In this document: positions 55,993 to 64,000 of the stretch, in pieces | Layout: every line of letters starts with the position of its first letter | Position numbering within the stretch: the stretch's first letter is position 1 | Origin: Anomaloglossus baeobatrachus | Lineage: Eukaryota > Chordata > Amphibia > Anura > Aromobatidae | DNA: 64,000 nucleotides | Assembly: GCF_048569485.1 (NCBI RefSeq) | Contig: NC_134354.1 | Span: forward strand, 400,257,103-400,321,102 | Direction: 5' to 3' | Notes under the pieces: generated by a model | Seen by the model: only the letters and a program-made list of their open reading frames with translations | The model's database searches: none | Told to the model about the DNA's origin: nothing | Position numbers and translations under genes: made by a program

Positions 55993-56154
55993 CTAAACCA
56001 TCTAGTCACAGAACTGTTTAAAAAGGGCTGAACCCAAACATGTGATCAAATGCAAGGAGAGAGCAAGACAATTACAAAAACATTAACCCCTTAAGTTGTA
56101 TCACTCCATATAATGCTTATAACACTTATATACATACATAGTATTTAAGCCAGA

Positions 56155-57831
56155 TTAATATGCAAACATTAATTCATTTCTTTTATTTAGACCTTTAGGA
56201 AATCTTGTGCCCATTAAAAACATCCATTTTATTTCTCTCTGAAAGAGGATGTCTTTCAAATTTCCACCTCTTCTAGGTAATTTAATTTTTTCAATGGCAT
56301 TGACTTTCATGCCTTTCAAATCACCTGCATGTGCGTCGCGAAAATGTTGAGACGCTCCTGATAATTTTCTTGTGGTGGCATTATTCCCATCATAAATGTG
56401 TTCAGATATCCTCTTTCTGAGAGAACGACAAGTGCTGCCTATATATAACTGACAAATAGTACACGATATTAAATAAACCACATGGTCTGAACCGCAGTTT
56501 ATGAGTGACATTATTTTATACGTTTTTTTATCAGTAAATGAAGAAAAATCCTTCACATTTAACATATAACCGCATAGTACACACGATCTGTGGCCACATT
56601 TGAAAGAGCCTGTGCTAGGTAACCAATTGCCGGTATTTTTTTCTTTTTTAGTGGAACCGCACCTATTCATGTGATCACTAGGTGATAACATGGATCCCAA
56701 TGTAATGTTCCTTTTTGAAACAAATTTAACTCCATTTTTTAAGATTTGATATAATGTGTCATCTGTAGATAAAATGGGTAAATATTTTTTAATAATTTTA
56801 ATTACATCATAATAATTCTTACTGTATGTTGTTGAAAAAACAACTGACAATTCTTTCTGGGGACTATCTCTGGTTTTATTCATGTCCAAATATTGTGACC
56901 TACCCACTTTAGTTGCCTTGGTTTTGGCTTTCTGGAGATTTGTCATTTTATAACCTCTTGCCAAAAACCTTTTTTCAATAGTGTTGCATTCTACCTCAAA
57001 ACCATTTTGGGTGTTGCAACACCTCCTAGCACGGACATATTCACCTGTAGGGATGTTATCTATAACATGCTTTGGATGGCAACTTCCCGCATGTAGTAGC
57101 GAGTTGCCCGATATAGGTTTTCTGTAAAGACTGCAATTAATTTCTCCATTATCACCCTTCCCATGGAATTGTATATCCAAAAAATTGATTTTTGATACAT
57201 CATGAAAAAAAGTGAAAAAAAGATTATGGGCATTATTATTGATATAAAATATAAAATCCTCAATTTTTTTATTTGGATTTTGCCATACAATAAGTACATC
57301 ATCTATAAATCTCAGATATAATGCTATATCTGAGAAAAAAGGATTACATTGATTAAAAATATATTGTTCTTCCCACCAAAACATGAATATGCCTGCTAGA
57401 GAGGGGGAAAACCGTGCGCCCATTGAACATCCCTGCAACTGAATATATCCTTTATTTAGAAAGGTAAAATAGTTGTTCTTAAGTAAAAACTCCGTTACAT
57501 CAACCAAATAATCCTGTAGTTCAAGTGAGTAGTCAGAATATTTTTTGAGCAAATCTTTCAAAGCTAAAATGGCAAGGGAATGTGGAATGGATGTATACAG
57601 TGATTGCACATCACAAGTTAACCAACTGTAATTATCCTGCCATTTCATCTGAGAGATAATATTCAACACATGTTTGCTATCTAGGACATAGCCAGGAGAC
57701 ATTTTGGGAAGAAATTGAAGGTGGTTATCCAACCACTCTGCTAGATGTTCAGTATAAGAATCAATACCTGAGACAATCGGTCTCATTTTTGGGGGAAATT
57801 GGTTTTTATGTGACTTGGGTAAGGCATGCAA
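56155..57831 (-). CDS. Penelope-like reverse transcriptase and GIY-YIG endonuclease
   Basis: This 558-residue frame includes MRPIVSGIDSYTEHLAEWLD (16-35), TCDVQSLYTSIPH (72-84), QLQGCSMGARFSPSLAG (131-147) and LRFIDDVLIVWQ (173-184) with the catalytic aspartates. A thumb and linker follow, then CGHRSCVLC (412-420), a likely zinc site, and a GIY-YIG nuclease from about residue 450 (VVYLI, YIGSTCRSLRKRISEH) to the end. The start methionine is not the natural one: the RT N-terminal block lies upstream across a (TA)n stretch. The protein is far from the copy at 6894-8513, so two Penelope lineages are present. Confidence 0.85.
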   Translation of the reverse strand: MHALPKSHKNQFPPKMRPIVSGIDSYTEHLAEWLDNHLQFLPKMSPGYVLDSKHVLNIISQMKWQDNYSWLTCDVQSLYTSIPHSLAILALKDLLKKYSDYSLELQDYLVDVTEFLLKNNYFTFLNKGYIQLQGCSMGARFSPSLAGIFMFWWEEQYIFNQCNPFFSDIALYLRFIDDVLIVWQNPNKKIEDFIFYINNNAHNLFFTFFHDVSKINFLDIQFHGKGDNGEINCSLYRKPISGNSLLHAGSCHPKHVIDNIPTGEYVRARRCCNTQNGFEVECNTIEKRFLARGYKMTNLQKAKTKATKVGRSQYLDMNKTRDSPQKELSVVFSTTYSKNYYDVIKIIKKYLPILSTDDTLYQILKNGVKFVSKRNITLGSMLSPSDHMNRCGSTKKEKNTGNWLPSTGSFKCGHRSCVLCGYMLNVKDFSSFTDKKTYKIMSLINCGSDHVVYLISCTICQLYIGSTCRSLRKRISEHIYDGNNATTRKLSGASQHFRDAHAGDLKGMKVNAIEKIKLPRRGGNLKDILFQREIKWMFLMGTRFPKGLNKRNELMFAY

Positions 57832-57929
57832 TAGTGGTGTTAAACAATAGAGGGATTAAGATAATCTCTCAATTTTTCATCCATTAAACCCAAATGTAAG
57901 CCTTCTTCTAGAATTTTTTCCAAGGATTT

Positions 57930-57964
57930 TTTTATATATATATTATATATATATATTATATTAT

Positions 57965-57995
<31 letters not shown>
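57930..57995. repeat. (TA)n run inside Penelope coding sequence
   Basis: An imperfect run of alternating T and A separates the frame ending RRVDYDPPA (plus repeat codons) from the RT frame. Change in its length would alter the reading frame. Confidence 0.85.
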
Positions 57996-57996
<1 letters not shown>

Positions 57997-59513
57997 GCAG
58001 GGGGGTCATAATCAACTCTCCTGTAGGTATCACAATCCTGTAACATAGTTAATACCTCCCTTTCATAAAGTCCTGTATCCAAAACTACGACTGCCCCCCC
58101 CTTGTCAGAATTTTTTATTATGATGTTCAAGTTTTTTTGCAAGGAAATAACCGCATCCTTCTCAGTCTTAGACAAATTTTGAACCATAGGTTCTTGTAAA
58201 TGAGAAAGAGCAGTTAATTCTTTTTCTACTATATTCTGGAAATCAGTCATCTGATCACACCTCGAAGGTATGGGATAAAAACTAGGATTAGGAACATTAA
58301 AGTGGGAAACCGCACAATGTGAATTAGATCTGGCACCACTATCACTTGACAAATCATGCAAATCTTGTAAAGCCATTTGTTCTTTGAATGACATAGGAGA
58401 GAAATAAGTGTCGGCTGATGCATTTGAAACATTAGGAACATTAGACCCATTTTCATCTTGAAAAAAGTGTTTTTTTACTGTTAATTTTCGGATGAACTTA
58501 TTAACATCTAGTATTGTTTTAAAAAGATCAAACCTCTTATTGGGAACAAAATTTAAACCCCTTTTCAAAACACTTATTTCACTACTGTTTAAAATGCATG
58601 CCGACATGTTTATAAACAGAAAAATTATTATTATCAATATTCATTTCCTTTTCCCCCTCGTATAATGATTGTGTTGATACACATGACTTTCTATGTTTGC
58701 GGCCGCTCCTCCTTGTTGTTTTTTTCGATTTTTTTTGGAAAAACGGCTGGTTTTTCAAGTTTTTTGACACACTTGATGAAGTAGATGGAGTGTCAAAATT
58801 ATTATCGGACGTGTCAGTATTATAATCTGTAGAGTCCACATCAGTCGTTTCAAAATCCGTAGAAGAAAAATTTACACGAGTGGAATTGTTGCGTCTTTTA
58901 TTATTTTTCAATATGGATCTGGGACCAGCTTGGAAAAATCTCCTGGAGTTGTGCCAATTGTAGATTTTATTATCCTCATAGTCCCTCAAATCACGAACAA
59001 ACTTTTTTTCTTTGAATGCAGTGATTGTGTCCTCAAGGGCAATGATTTTAACATTTATCTGGTCTTATAAGCATCCAGACCTGAATATTGTGCAAGGGAA
59101 ACTTCAATTTCTTTAATCTTATTCTCCAACACACCTATTTTATTTCGTTCTTGTTCTATAATTAATTGAATAAGTTTTTTGGAGCATTCAGATAAGATTG
59201 TATCCCATTTTGCAACAAATTCTTGATTAAATTCAACTGTGGGTCTTTTATTCAGACGAAGTCCCCTGGGAACCATACTTTTGTCAAGATATGCTTGCAA
59301 GGTTTCGCTGTCCCACCAGGTACGAATTCTCGCTGACATTACTTTTTCTAATTCCCACATAATTTGATTCATTTCTGTGTGCGTTTTCAAAGGGGTATCT
59401 TGCTTATTCAATGAAAACATTTTTGCTGCTCTCTCCATACGTAGTCTATCTGAAGTAACAAAATTCTGATTGCTATTAGCATCATTCATCTGGTCTTCCA
59501 TTTTATGACACAA
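57966..59513 (-). CDS. Penelope-like N-terminal region in three frames
   Basis: The parts are 59055-59513 (152 residues, MCHKMEDQMNDANSNQ start, with a long coiled coil IIEQERNKIGVLENKIKEIE), 58582-58989 (135 residues, serine-threonine rich then KKSKKTTRRSGRKHRKS, a basic nuclear-type patch) and 57966-58637 (223 residues, leading into RT with SDKGGAVVVLDTGLYE). The first part has a protein-identical copy at 62680-63138. The boundaries may reflect real frame loss or separate small frames; the identical first frame in both arms favours that one being a true unit. Confidence 0.65.
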
Positions 59514-59667
59514 TTCTTATAAGGAACTATAAGTCATGCAATTTCATCATATATAGTATACAATGTCTCTTTTTGAAAAGATCCAAGGCAATAATGATTG
59601 ACTTACTAAAAGTTCCTGATCGTGGATCACAGGGAGCACGGGTATAGCAGCTCAAGATGAATAATGG

Positions 59668-60917
59668 AAAAAGGGTTTTTTGCCCAGCTCACCTGTGCAA
59701 TGGAAGCCAGTAATCCTAGGCTGTGCACGGAGAAGAGGTTTGGAGAGCCAGTCCATGTGCATTGAAAATGGTTGAAGGGTTTCACCAGCACAAAACTCCA
59801 GGCATTTTGTTCTTTAAAATAAAAATTCCTTTATTTTCTTATCATTAAAAAGTCCATGCTATAGTGGTCAAGCCCATGTCAGAGAGGACGCGTTTCGAAC
59901 ATCCAGTTCTTATTCAGTCTCTAAACCATCTAGTCACAGAACTGATTAAAAAGGGCTGAACCCAAACATGTGATCAAATGCAAGGAGAGAGCAAGACGAT
60001 TACAAAAACATTAACCCCTTAAGTTGTATCACTCCATATAATGCTTATAACACTTATATACATACATAGTATTTAAGCCAGATTAATATGCAAACATTAA
60101 TTCATTTCTTTTATTTAGACCTTTAGGAAATCTTGTGCCCATTAAAAACATCCATTTTATTTCTCTCTGAAAGAGGATGTCTTTCAAATTTCCACCTCTT
60201 CTAGGTAATTTAATTTTTTCAATGGCATTGACTTTCATGCCTTTCAAATCACCTGCATGTGCGTCGCGAAAATGTTGAGACACTCCTGATAATTTTCTTG
60301 TGGTGGCATTATTCCCATCATAAATGTGTTCAGATATCCTCTTTCTGAGAGAACGACAAGTGCTGCCTATATATTGTAAATGACAAATAGTACACGATAT
60401 TAAATAAACCACATGGTCTGAACCGCAGTTTATGAGTGACATTATTTTATACGTTTTTTTATCAGTAAATGAAGAAAAATCCTTCACATTTAACATATAA
60501 CCGCATAGTCCACACGATCTGTGGCCACATTTGAAAGAGCCTGTGCTGGGTAACCAATTGCCGGTATTTTTTTCTTTTTTAGTGGAACCGCACCTATTCA
60601 TGTGATCACTAGGTGATAACATGGATCCCAATGTAATGTTCCTTTTTGAAACAAATTTAACTCCATTTTTTAAGATTTGATATAATGTGTCATCTGTAGA
60701 TAAAATGGGTAAATATTTTTTAATAATTTTAATTACATCATAATAATTCTTACTGTATGTTGTTGAAAAAACAACTGACAATTCTTTCTGGGGACTATCT
60801 CTGGTTTTATTCATGTCCAAATATTGTGACCTACCTATGGGCATTATTATTGATATAAAATATAAAATCCTCAATTTTTTTATTTGGATTTTGCCATACA
60901 ATAAGTACATCATCTAT
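59668..60917 (-). mobile_element. Partial direct copy of the young Penelope-like element
   Basis: This segment repeats the 3' part of the main copy. The frame at 60083-60913 (276 residues) gives the C-terminal RT-linker and GIY-YIG region with CGHRSCGLC and HLQYIGSTCRSL. Relative to the main copy about 320 bases between the RT palm and linker are missing, joined near TACCTATGGGC (about 60835). It abuts the main copy head to tail, giving a pseudo-LTR arrangement known in this family. Confidence 0.85.
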
Positions 60918-62530
60918 ATCCTTTTTTCTCAGATATAGCATTATATCTGAGATTTATAGATGATGTACTTATTGTATGGCAAAATCCAAATAAAAAAATT
61001 GAGGATTTTATATTTTATATCAATAATAATGCCCATAATCTTTTTTTCACTTTTTTTCATGATGTATCAAAAATCAATTTTTTGGATATACAATTCCATG
61101 GGAAGGGTGATAATGGAGAAATTAATTGCAGTCTTTACAGAAAACCTATATCAGGCAACTCGCTACTACATGCGGGAAGTTGCCATCCAAAGCATGTTAT
61201 AGAGAACATCCCTACAGGTGAATATGTCCGTGCTAGGAGGTGTTGCAACACCCAAAATGGTTTTGAGGTAGAATGCAACACTATTGAAAAAAGGTTTTTG
61301 GCAAGAGGTTATAAAATGACAAATCTCCAGAAAGCCAAAACCAAGGCAACTAAAGTGAGTAGGTCACAATATTTGGACATGAATAAAACCAGAGATAGTC
61401 CCCAGAAAGAATTGTCAGTTGTTTTTTCAACAACATACAGTAAGAATTATTATGATGTAATTAAAATTATTAAAAAATATTTACCCATTTTATCTACAGA
61501 TGACACATTATATCAAATCTTAAAAAATGGAGTTAAATTTGTTTCAAAAAGGAACATTACATTGGGACCCATGTTATCACCTAGTGATCACATGAATAGG
61601 TGCGGTTCCACTAAAAAAGAAAAAAATACCGGCAATTGGTTACCTAGCACAGGCTCTTTCAAATGTGGCCACAGATCGTGTGGACTATGCGGTTATATGT
61701 TAAATGTGAAGGATTTTTCTTCATTTACTGATAAAAAAACGTATAAAATAATGTCACTCATAAACTGCGGTTCAGACCATGTGGTTTATTTAATATCGTG
61801 TACTATTTGTCATTTACAATATATAGGCAGCACTTGTCGTTCTCTCAGAAAGAGGATATCTGAACACATTTATGATGGGAATAATGCCACCACAAGAAAA
61901 TTATCAGGAGTGTCTCAACATTTTCGCGACGCACATGCAGGTGATTTGAAAGGCATGAAAGTCAATGCCATTGAAAAAATTAAACTACCTAGAAGAGGTG
62001 GAAATTTGAAAGACATCCTCTTTCAGAGAGAAATAAAATGGATGTTTTTAATGGGCACAAGATTTCCTAAAGGTCTAAATAAAAGAAATGAATTAATGTT
62101 TGCATATTAATCTGGCTTAAATACTATGTATGTATATAAGTGTTATAAGCATTATATGGAGTGATACAACTTAAGGGGTTAATGTTTTTGTAATCGTCTT
62201 GCTCTCTCCTTGCATTTGATCACATGTTTGGGTTCAGCCCTTTTTAATCAGTTCTGTGACTAGATGGTTTAGAGACTGAATAAGAACTGGATGTTCGAAA
62301 CGCGTCCTCTCTGACATGGGCTTGACCACTATAGCATGGACTTTTTAATGATAAGAAAATAAAGGAATTTTTATTTTAAAGAACAAAATGCCTGGAGTTT
62401 TGTGCTGGTGAAACCCTTCAACCATTTTCAATGCACATGGACTGGCTCTCCAAACCTCTTCTCCGTGCACAGCCTAGGATTACTGGCTTCCATTGCACAG
62501 GTGAGCTGGGCAAAAAAACCTTTTTCCATT
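60918..62530 (+). mobile_element. Inverted copy of the young Penelope-like element, 3' part
   Basis: At about 60917 the array turns over: sequence to the right is the inverse of the element from the RT catalytic block onward. TACATCATCTAT at 60905 and ATAGATGATGTA at 60958 form a hairpin around the joint. It ends with the CCTGGAGTTTTGTGCTGG tail and a TGCACAGGTGAGCTGGG block near 62510. Confidence 0.85.
61082..62110 (+). CDS. Penelope-like RT C-terminal part and GIY-YIG endonuclease, inverted copy
   Basis: The 342-residue frame begins after the catalytic aspartates with DIQFHGKGDNGEINC and runs to the natural end FPKGLNKRNELMFAY. It includes RSQYLDMNKTRDSPQKEL, the CGHRSCGLC zinc-type motif and VVYLISCTICHLQYIGSTC. 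It lacks the RT front and so cannot act alone. It matches 56155-57831 with only a few changed residues. Confidence 0.85.
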   Translation: MDIQFHGKGDNGEINCSLYRKPISGNSLLHAGSCHPKHVIENIPTGEYVRARRCCNTQNGFEVECNTIEKRFLARGYKMTNLQKAKTKATKVSRSQYLDMNKTRDSPQKELSVVFSTTYSKNYYDVIKIIKKYLPILSTDDTLYQILKNGVKFVSKRNITLGPMLSPSDHMNRCGSTKKEKNTGNWLPSTGSFKCGHRSCGLCGYMLNVKDFSSFTDKKTYKIMSLINCGSDHVVYLISCTICHLQYIGSTCRSLRKRISEHIYDGNNATTRKLSGVSQHFRDAHAGDLKGMKVNAIEKIKLPRRGGNLKDILFQREIKWMFLMGTRFPKGLNKRNELMFAY

Positions 62531-64000
62531 ATTCATCTTGAGCTGCTATACCCGTGCTCCCTGTGATCCACGATCAGGAACTTTTAGTAAGTCAATCATT
62601 ATTGCCTTGGATCTTTTCAAAAAGAGACATTGTATACTATATATGATGAAATTGCATGACTTATAGTTCCTTATAAGAATTGTGTCATAAAATGGAAGAC
62701 CAGATGAATGATGCTAATAGCAATCAGAATTTTGTTACTTCAGATAGACTACGTATGGAGAGAGCAGCAAAAATGTTTTCATTGAATAAGCAAGATACCC
62801 CTTTGAAAACGCACACAGAAATGAATCAAATTATGTGGGAATTAGAAAAAGTAATGTCAGCGAGAATTCGTACCTGGTGGGACAGCGAAACCTTGCAAGC
62901 ATATCTTGACAAAAGTATGGTTCCCAGGGGACTTCGGCTGAATAAAAGACCCACAGTTGAATTTAATCAAGAATTTGTTGCAAAATGGGATACAATCTTA
63001 TCTGAATGCTCCAAAAAACTTATTCAATTAATTATAGAACAAGAACGAAATAAAATAGGTGTGTTGGAGAATAAGATTAAAGAAATTGAAGTTTCCCTTG
63101 CACAATATTCAGGTCTGGATGCTTATAAGACCAGATAAATGTTAAAATCATTGCCCTTGAGGACACAATCACTGCATTCAAAGAAAAAAAGTTTGTTCGT
63201 GATTTGAGGGACTATGAGGATAATAAAATCTACAATTGGCACAACTCAAGGAGATTTTTCCAAGCTGGTCCCAGATCCATATTGAAAAATAATAAAAGAC
63301 GCAACAATTCCACTCGTGTAAATTTTTCTTCTACGGATTTTGAAACGACTGATGTGGACTCTACAGATTATAATACTGACACGTCCGATAATAATTTTGA
63401 CACTCCATCTACTTCATCAAGTGTGTCAAAAAACTTGAAAAACCAGCCGTTTTTCCAAAAAAAATCGAAAAAAACAACAAGGAGGAGCGGCCGCAAACAT
63501 AGAAAGTCATGTGTACCAACACAATCATTATACGAGGGGGAAGAGGAAATGAATATTGATAATAATAATTTTTCTGTTATAAATATGTCGGCATGCATTT
63601 TAAACAGTAGTGAAATAAGTGTTTTGAAAAGGGGTTTAAATTTTGTTCCCAATAAGAGGTTTGATCTTTTTAAAACAATACTAGATGTTAATAAGTTCAT
63701 CCGAAAATTAACAGTAAAAAAACACTTTTTTCAAGATGAAAATGGGTCTAATGTTCCTAATGTTTCAAATGCATCAGCCGACACTTATTTCTCTCCTATG
63801 TCATTCAAAGAACAAATGGCTTTACAAGATTTGCATGATTTGTCAAGTGATAGTGGTGCCAGATCTAATTCACATTGTGCGGTTTCCCACTTTAATGTTC
63901 CTAATCCTAGTTTTTATCCCATACCTTCGAGGTGTGATCAGATGACTGATTTCCAGAATATAGTAGAAAAAGAATTAACTGCTCTTTCTCATTTACAAGA
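62531..64000 (+). mobile_element. Inverted second Penelope-like unit, running off the window
   Basis: The sequence mirrors 58200-59667 on the opposite strand. It gives the N-terminal frames again: 62680-63138 (protein identical to 59055-59513), then the serine-rich and basic stretch (63139-63600) and the start of the RT region to the window end. Mirror positions sum to about 122193, so the symmetry centre is near 61096. Confidence 0.85.
62680..63138 (+). CDS. Penelope-like N-terminal coiled-coil frame, inverted copy
   Basis: This 152-residue frame is identical in protein to 59055-59513. It contains RLRMERAAKMFSLNKQDTP, a tryptophan-rich RIRTWWDSETLQAYLDKS and a C-terminal coiled coil. It would lie at the start of the element's protein set. 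No function is established; N-terminal coiled coils in retroelements often serve in self-association. Confidence 0.7.
   Translation: MCHKMEDQMNDANSNQNFVTSDRLRMERAAKMFSLNKQDTPLKTHTEMNQIMWELEKVMSARIRTWWDSETLQAYLDKSMVPRGLRLNKRPTVEFNQEFVAKWDTILSECSKKLIQLIIEQERNKIGVLENKIKEIEVSLAQYSGLDAYKTR

Larger units (their letters stand above)
55738..59667 (-). mobile_element. Young Penelope-like element, main copy
   Basis: The unit starts in minus orientation near 59667 and ends near 55738 with AATAAAGGAATTTTT and CCTGGAGTTTTGTGCTGG. Its protein frames are long and closely match three other partial copies to the right, so it is recent. It is one unit of a tandem and inverted array that continues to the window end. 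A (TA)n run sits within coding sequence. Confidence 0.85.

Overview
This looks like a piece of a large, repeat-rich vertebrate genome, most likely an amphibian (frog-like). The evidence is the mix of elements: Penelope-like elements with GIY-YIG domains, a Ngaro-type tyrosine-recombinase retroelement with an SGNH hydrolase frame, a CR1 LINE, Ty3/gypsy elements, hAT, Tc1, PIF/Harbinger-like and TTAA-flanked DNA elements, and a Helitron. There are no operons, bacterial genes, rRNA, tRNA or CRISPR arrays. Only one stretch resembles an ordinary host gene: a probable last exon with 3' UTR on the minus strand near 48.67-49.18 kb.

Layout. 1-3.1 kb: right-hand part of a short LTR element whose single gag-like frame carries a zinc knuckle and seven 21-residue repeats. 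3.2-9.8 kb: small DNA elements, one split by a 4.7-kb Penelope-like element. 9.9-15.1 kb: a palindromic repeat and Ngaro remains with three short DNA elements inside. 15.5-25.3 kb: a CR1 LINE split by an hAT element (8-bp duplication ATCCCAGC), which contains a further terminal-repeat element, which contains an LTR element (18335-22800, 4-bp duplication CAGG) whose only long frame ends in a cold-shock domain. 25.8-27.6 kb: a 572-bp unit in tandem and inverted copies. 28.4-33.7 kb: a second hAT tower (8-bp duplication CACACGTG) holding a 1.7-kb G-rich minisatellite, another hAT-like element, a Harbinger-like element and a perfect 88-bp palindrome. 33.8-35.1 kb: a largely solitary gypsy-type LTR. 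35.7-43.1 kb: a broken Ty3/gypsy element on the minus strand. 43.1-47.2 kb: minisatellites interrupted by a Helitron and two Tc1 elements. 48.7-49.2 kb: the host exon. 49.2-55.4 kb: more DNA elements, including a Tc1 with very long terminal repeats. 55.7-64 kb: a young Penelope-like array of direct and inverted copies running off the window.

How the parts relate. The cold-shock LTR element and the gypsy element share LTR ends, primer-binding-site sequence and polypurine tract, so the first may have been a non-autonomous passenger of a gypsy like the second. The nested insertions give a relative time order at four places. All coding calls come from motif reading by eye; no searches were run.
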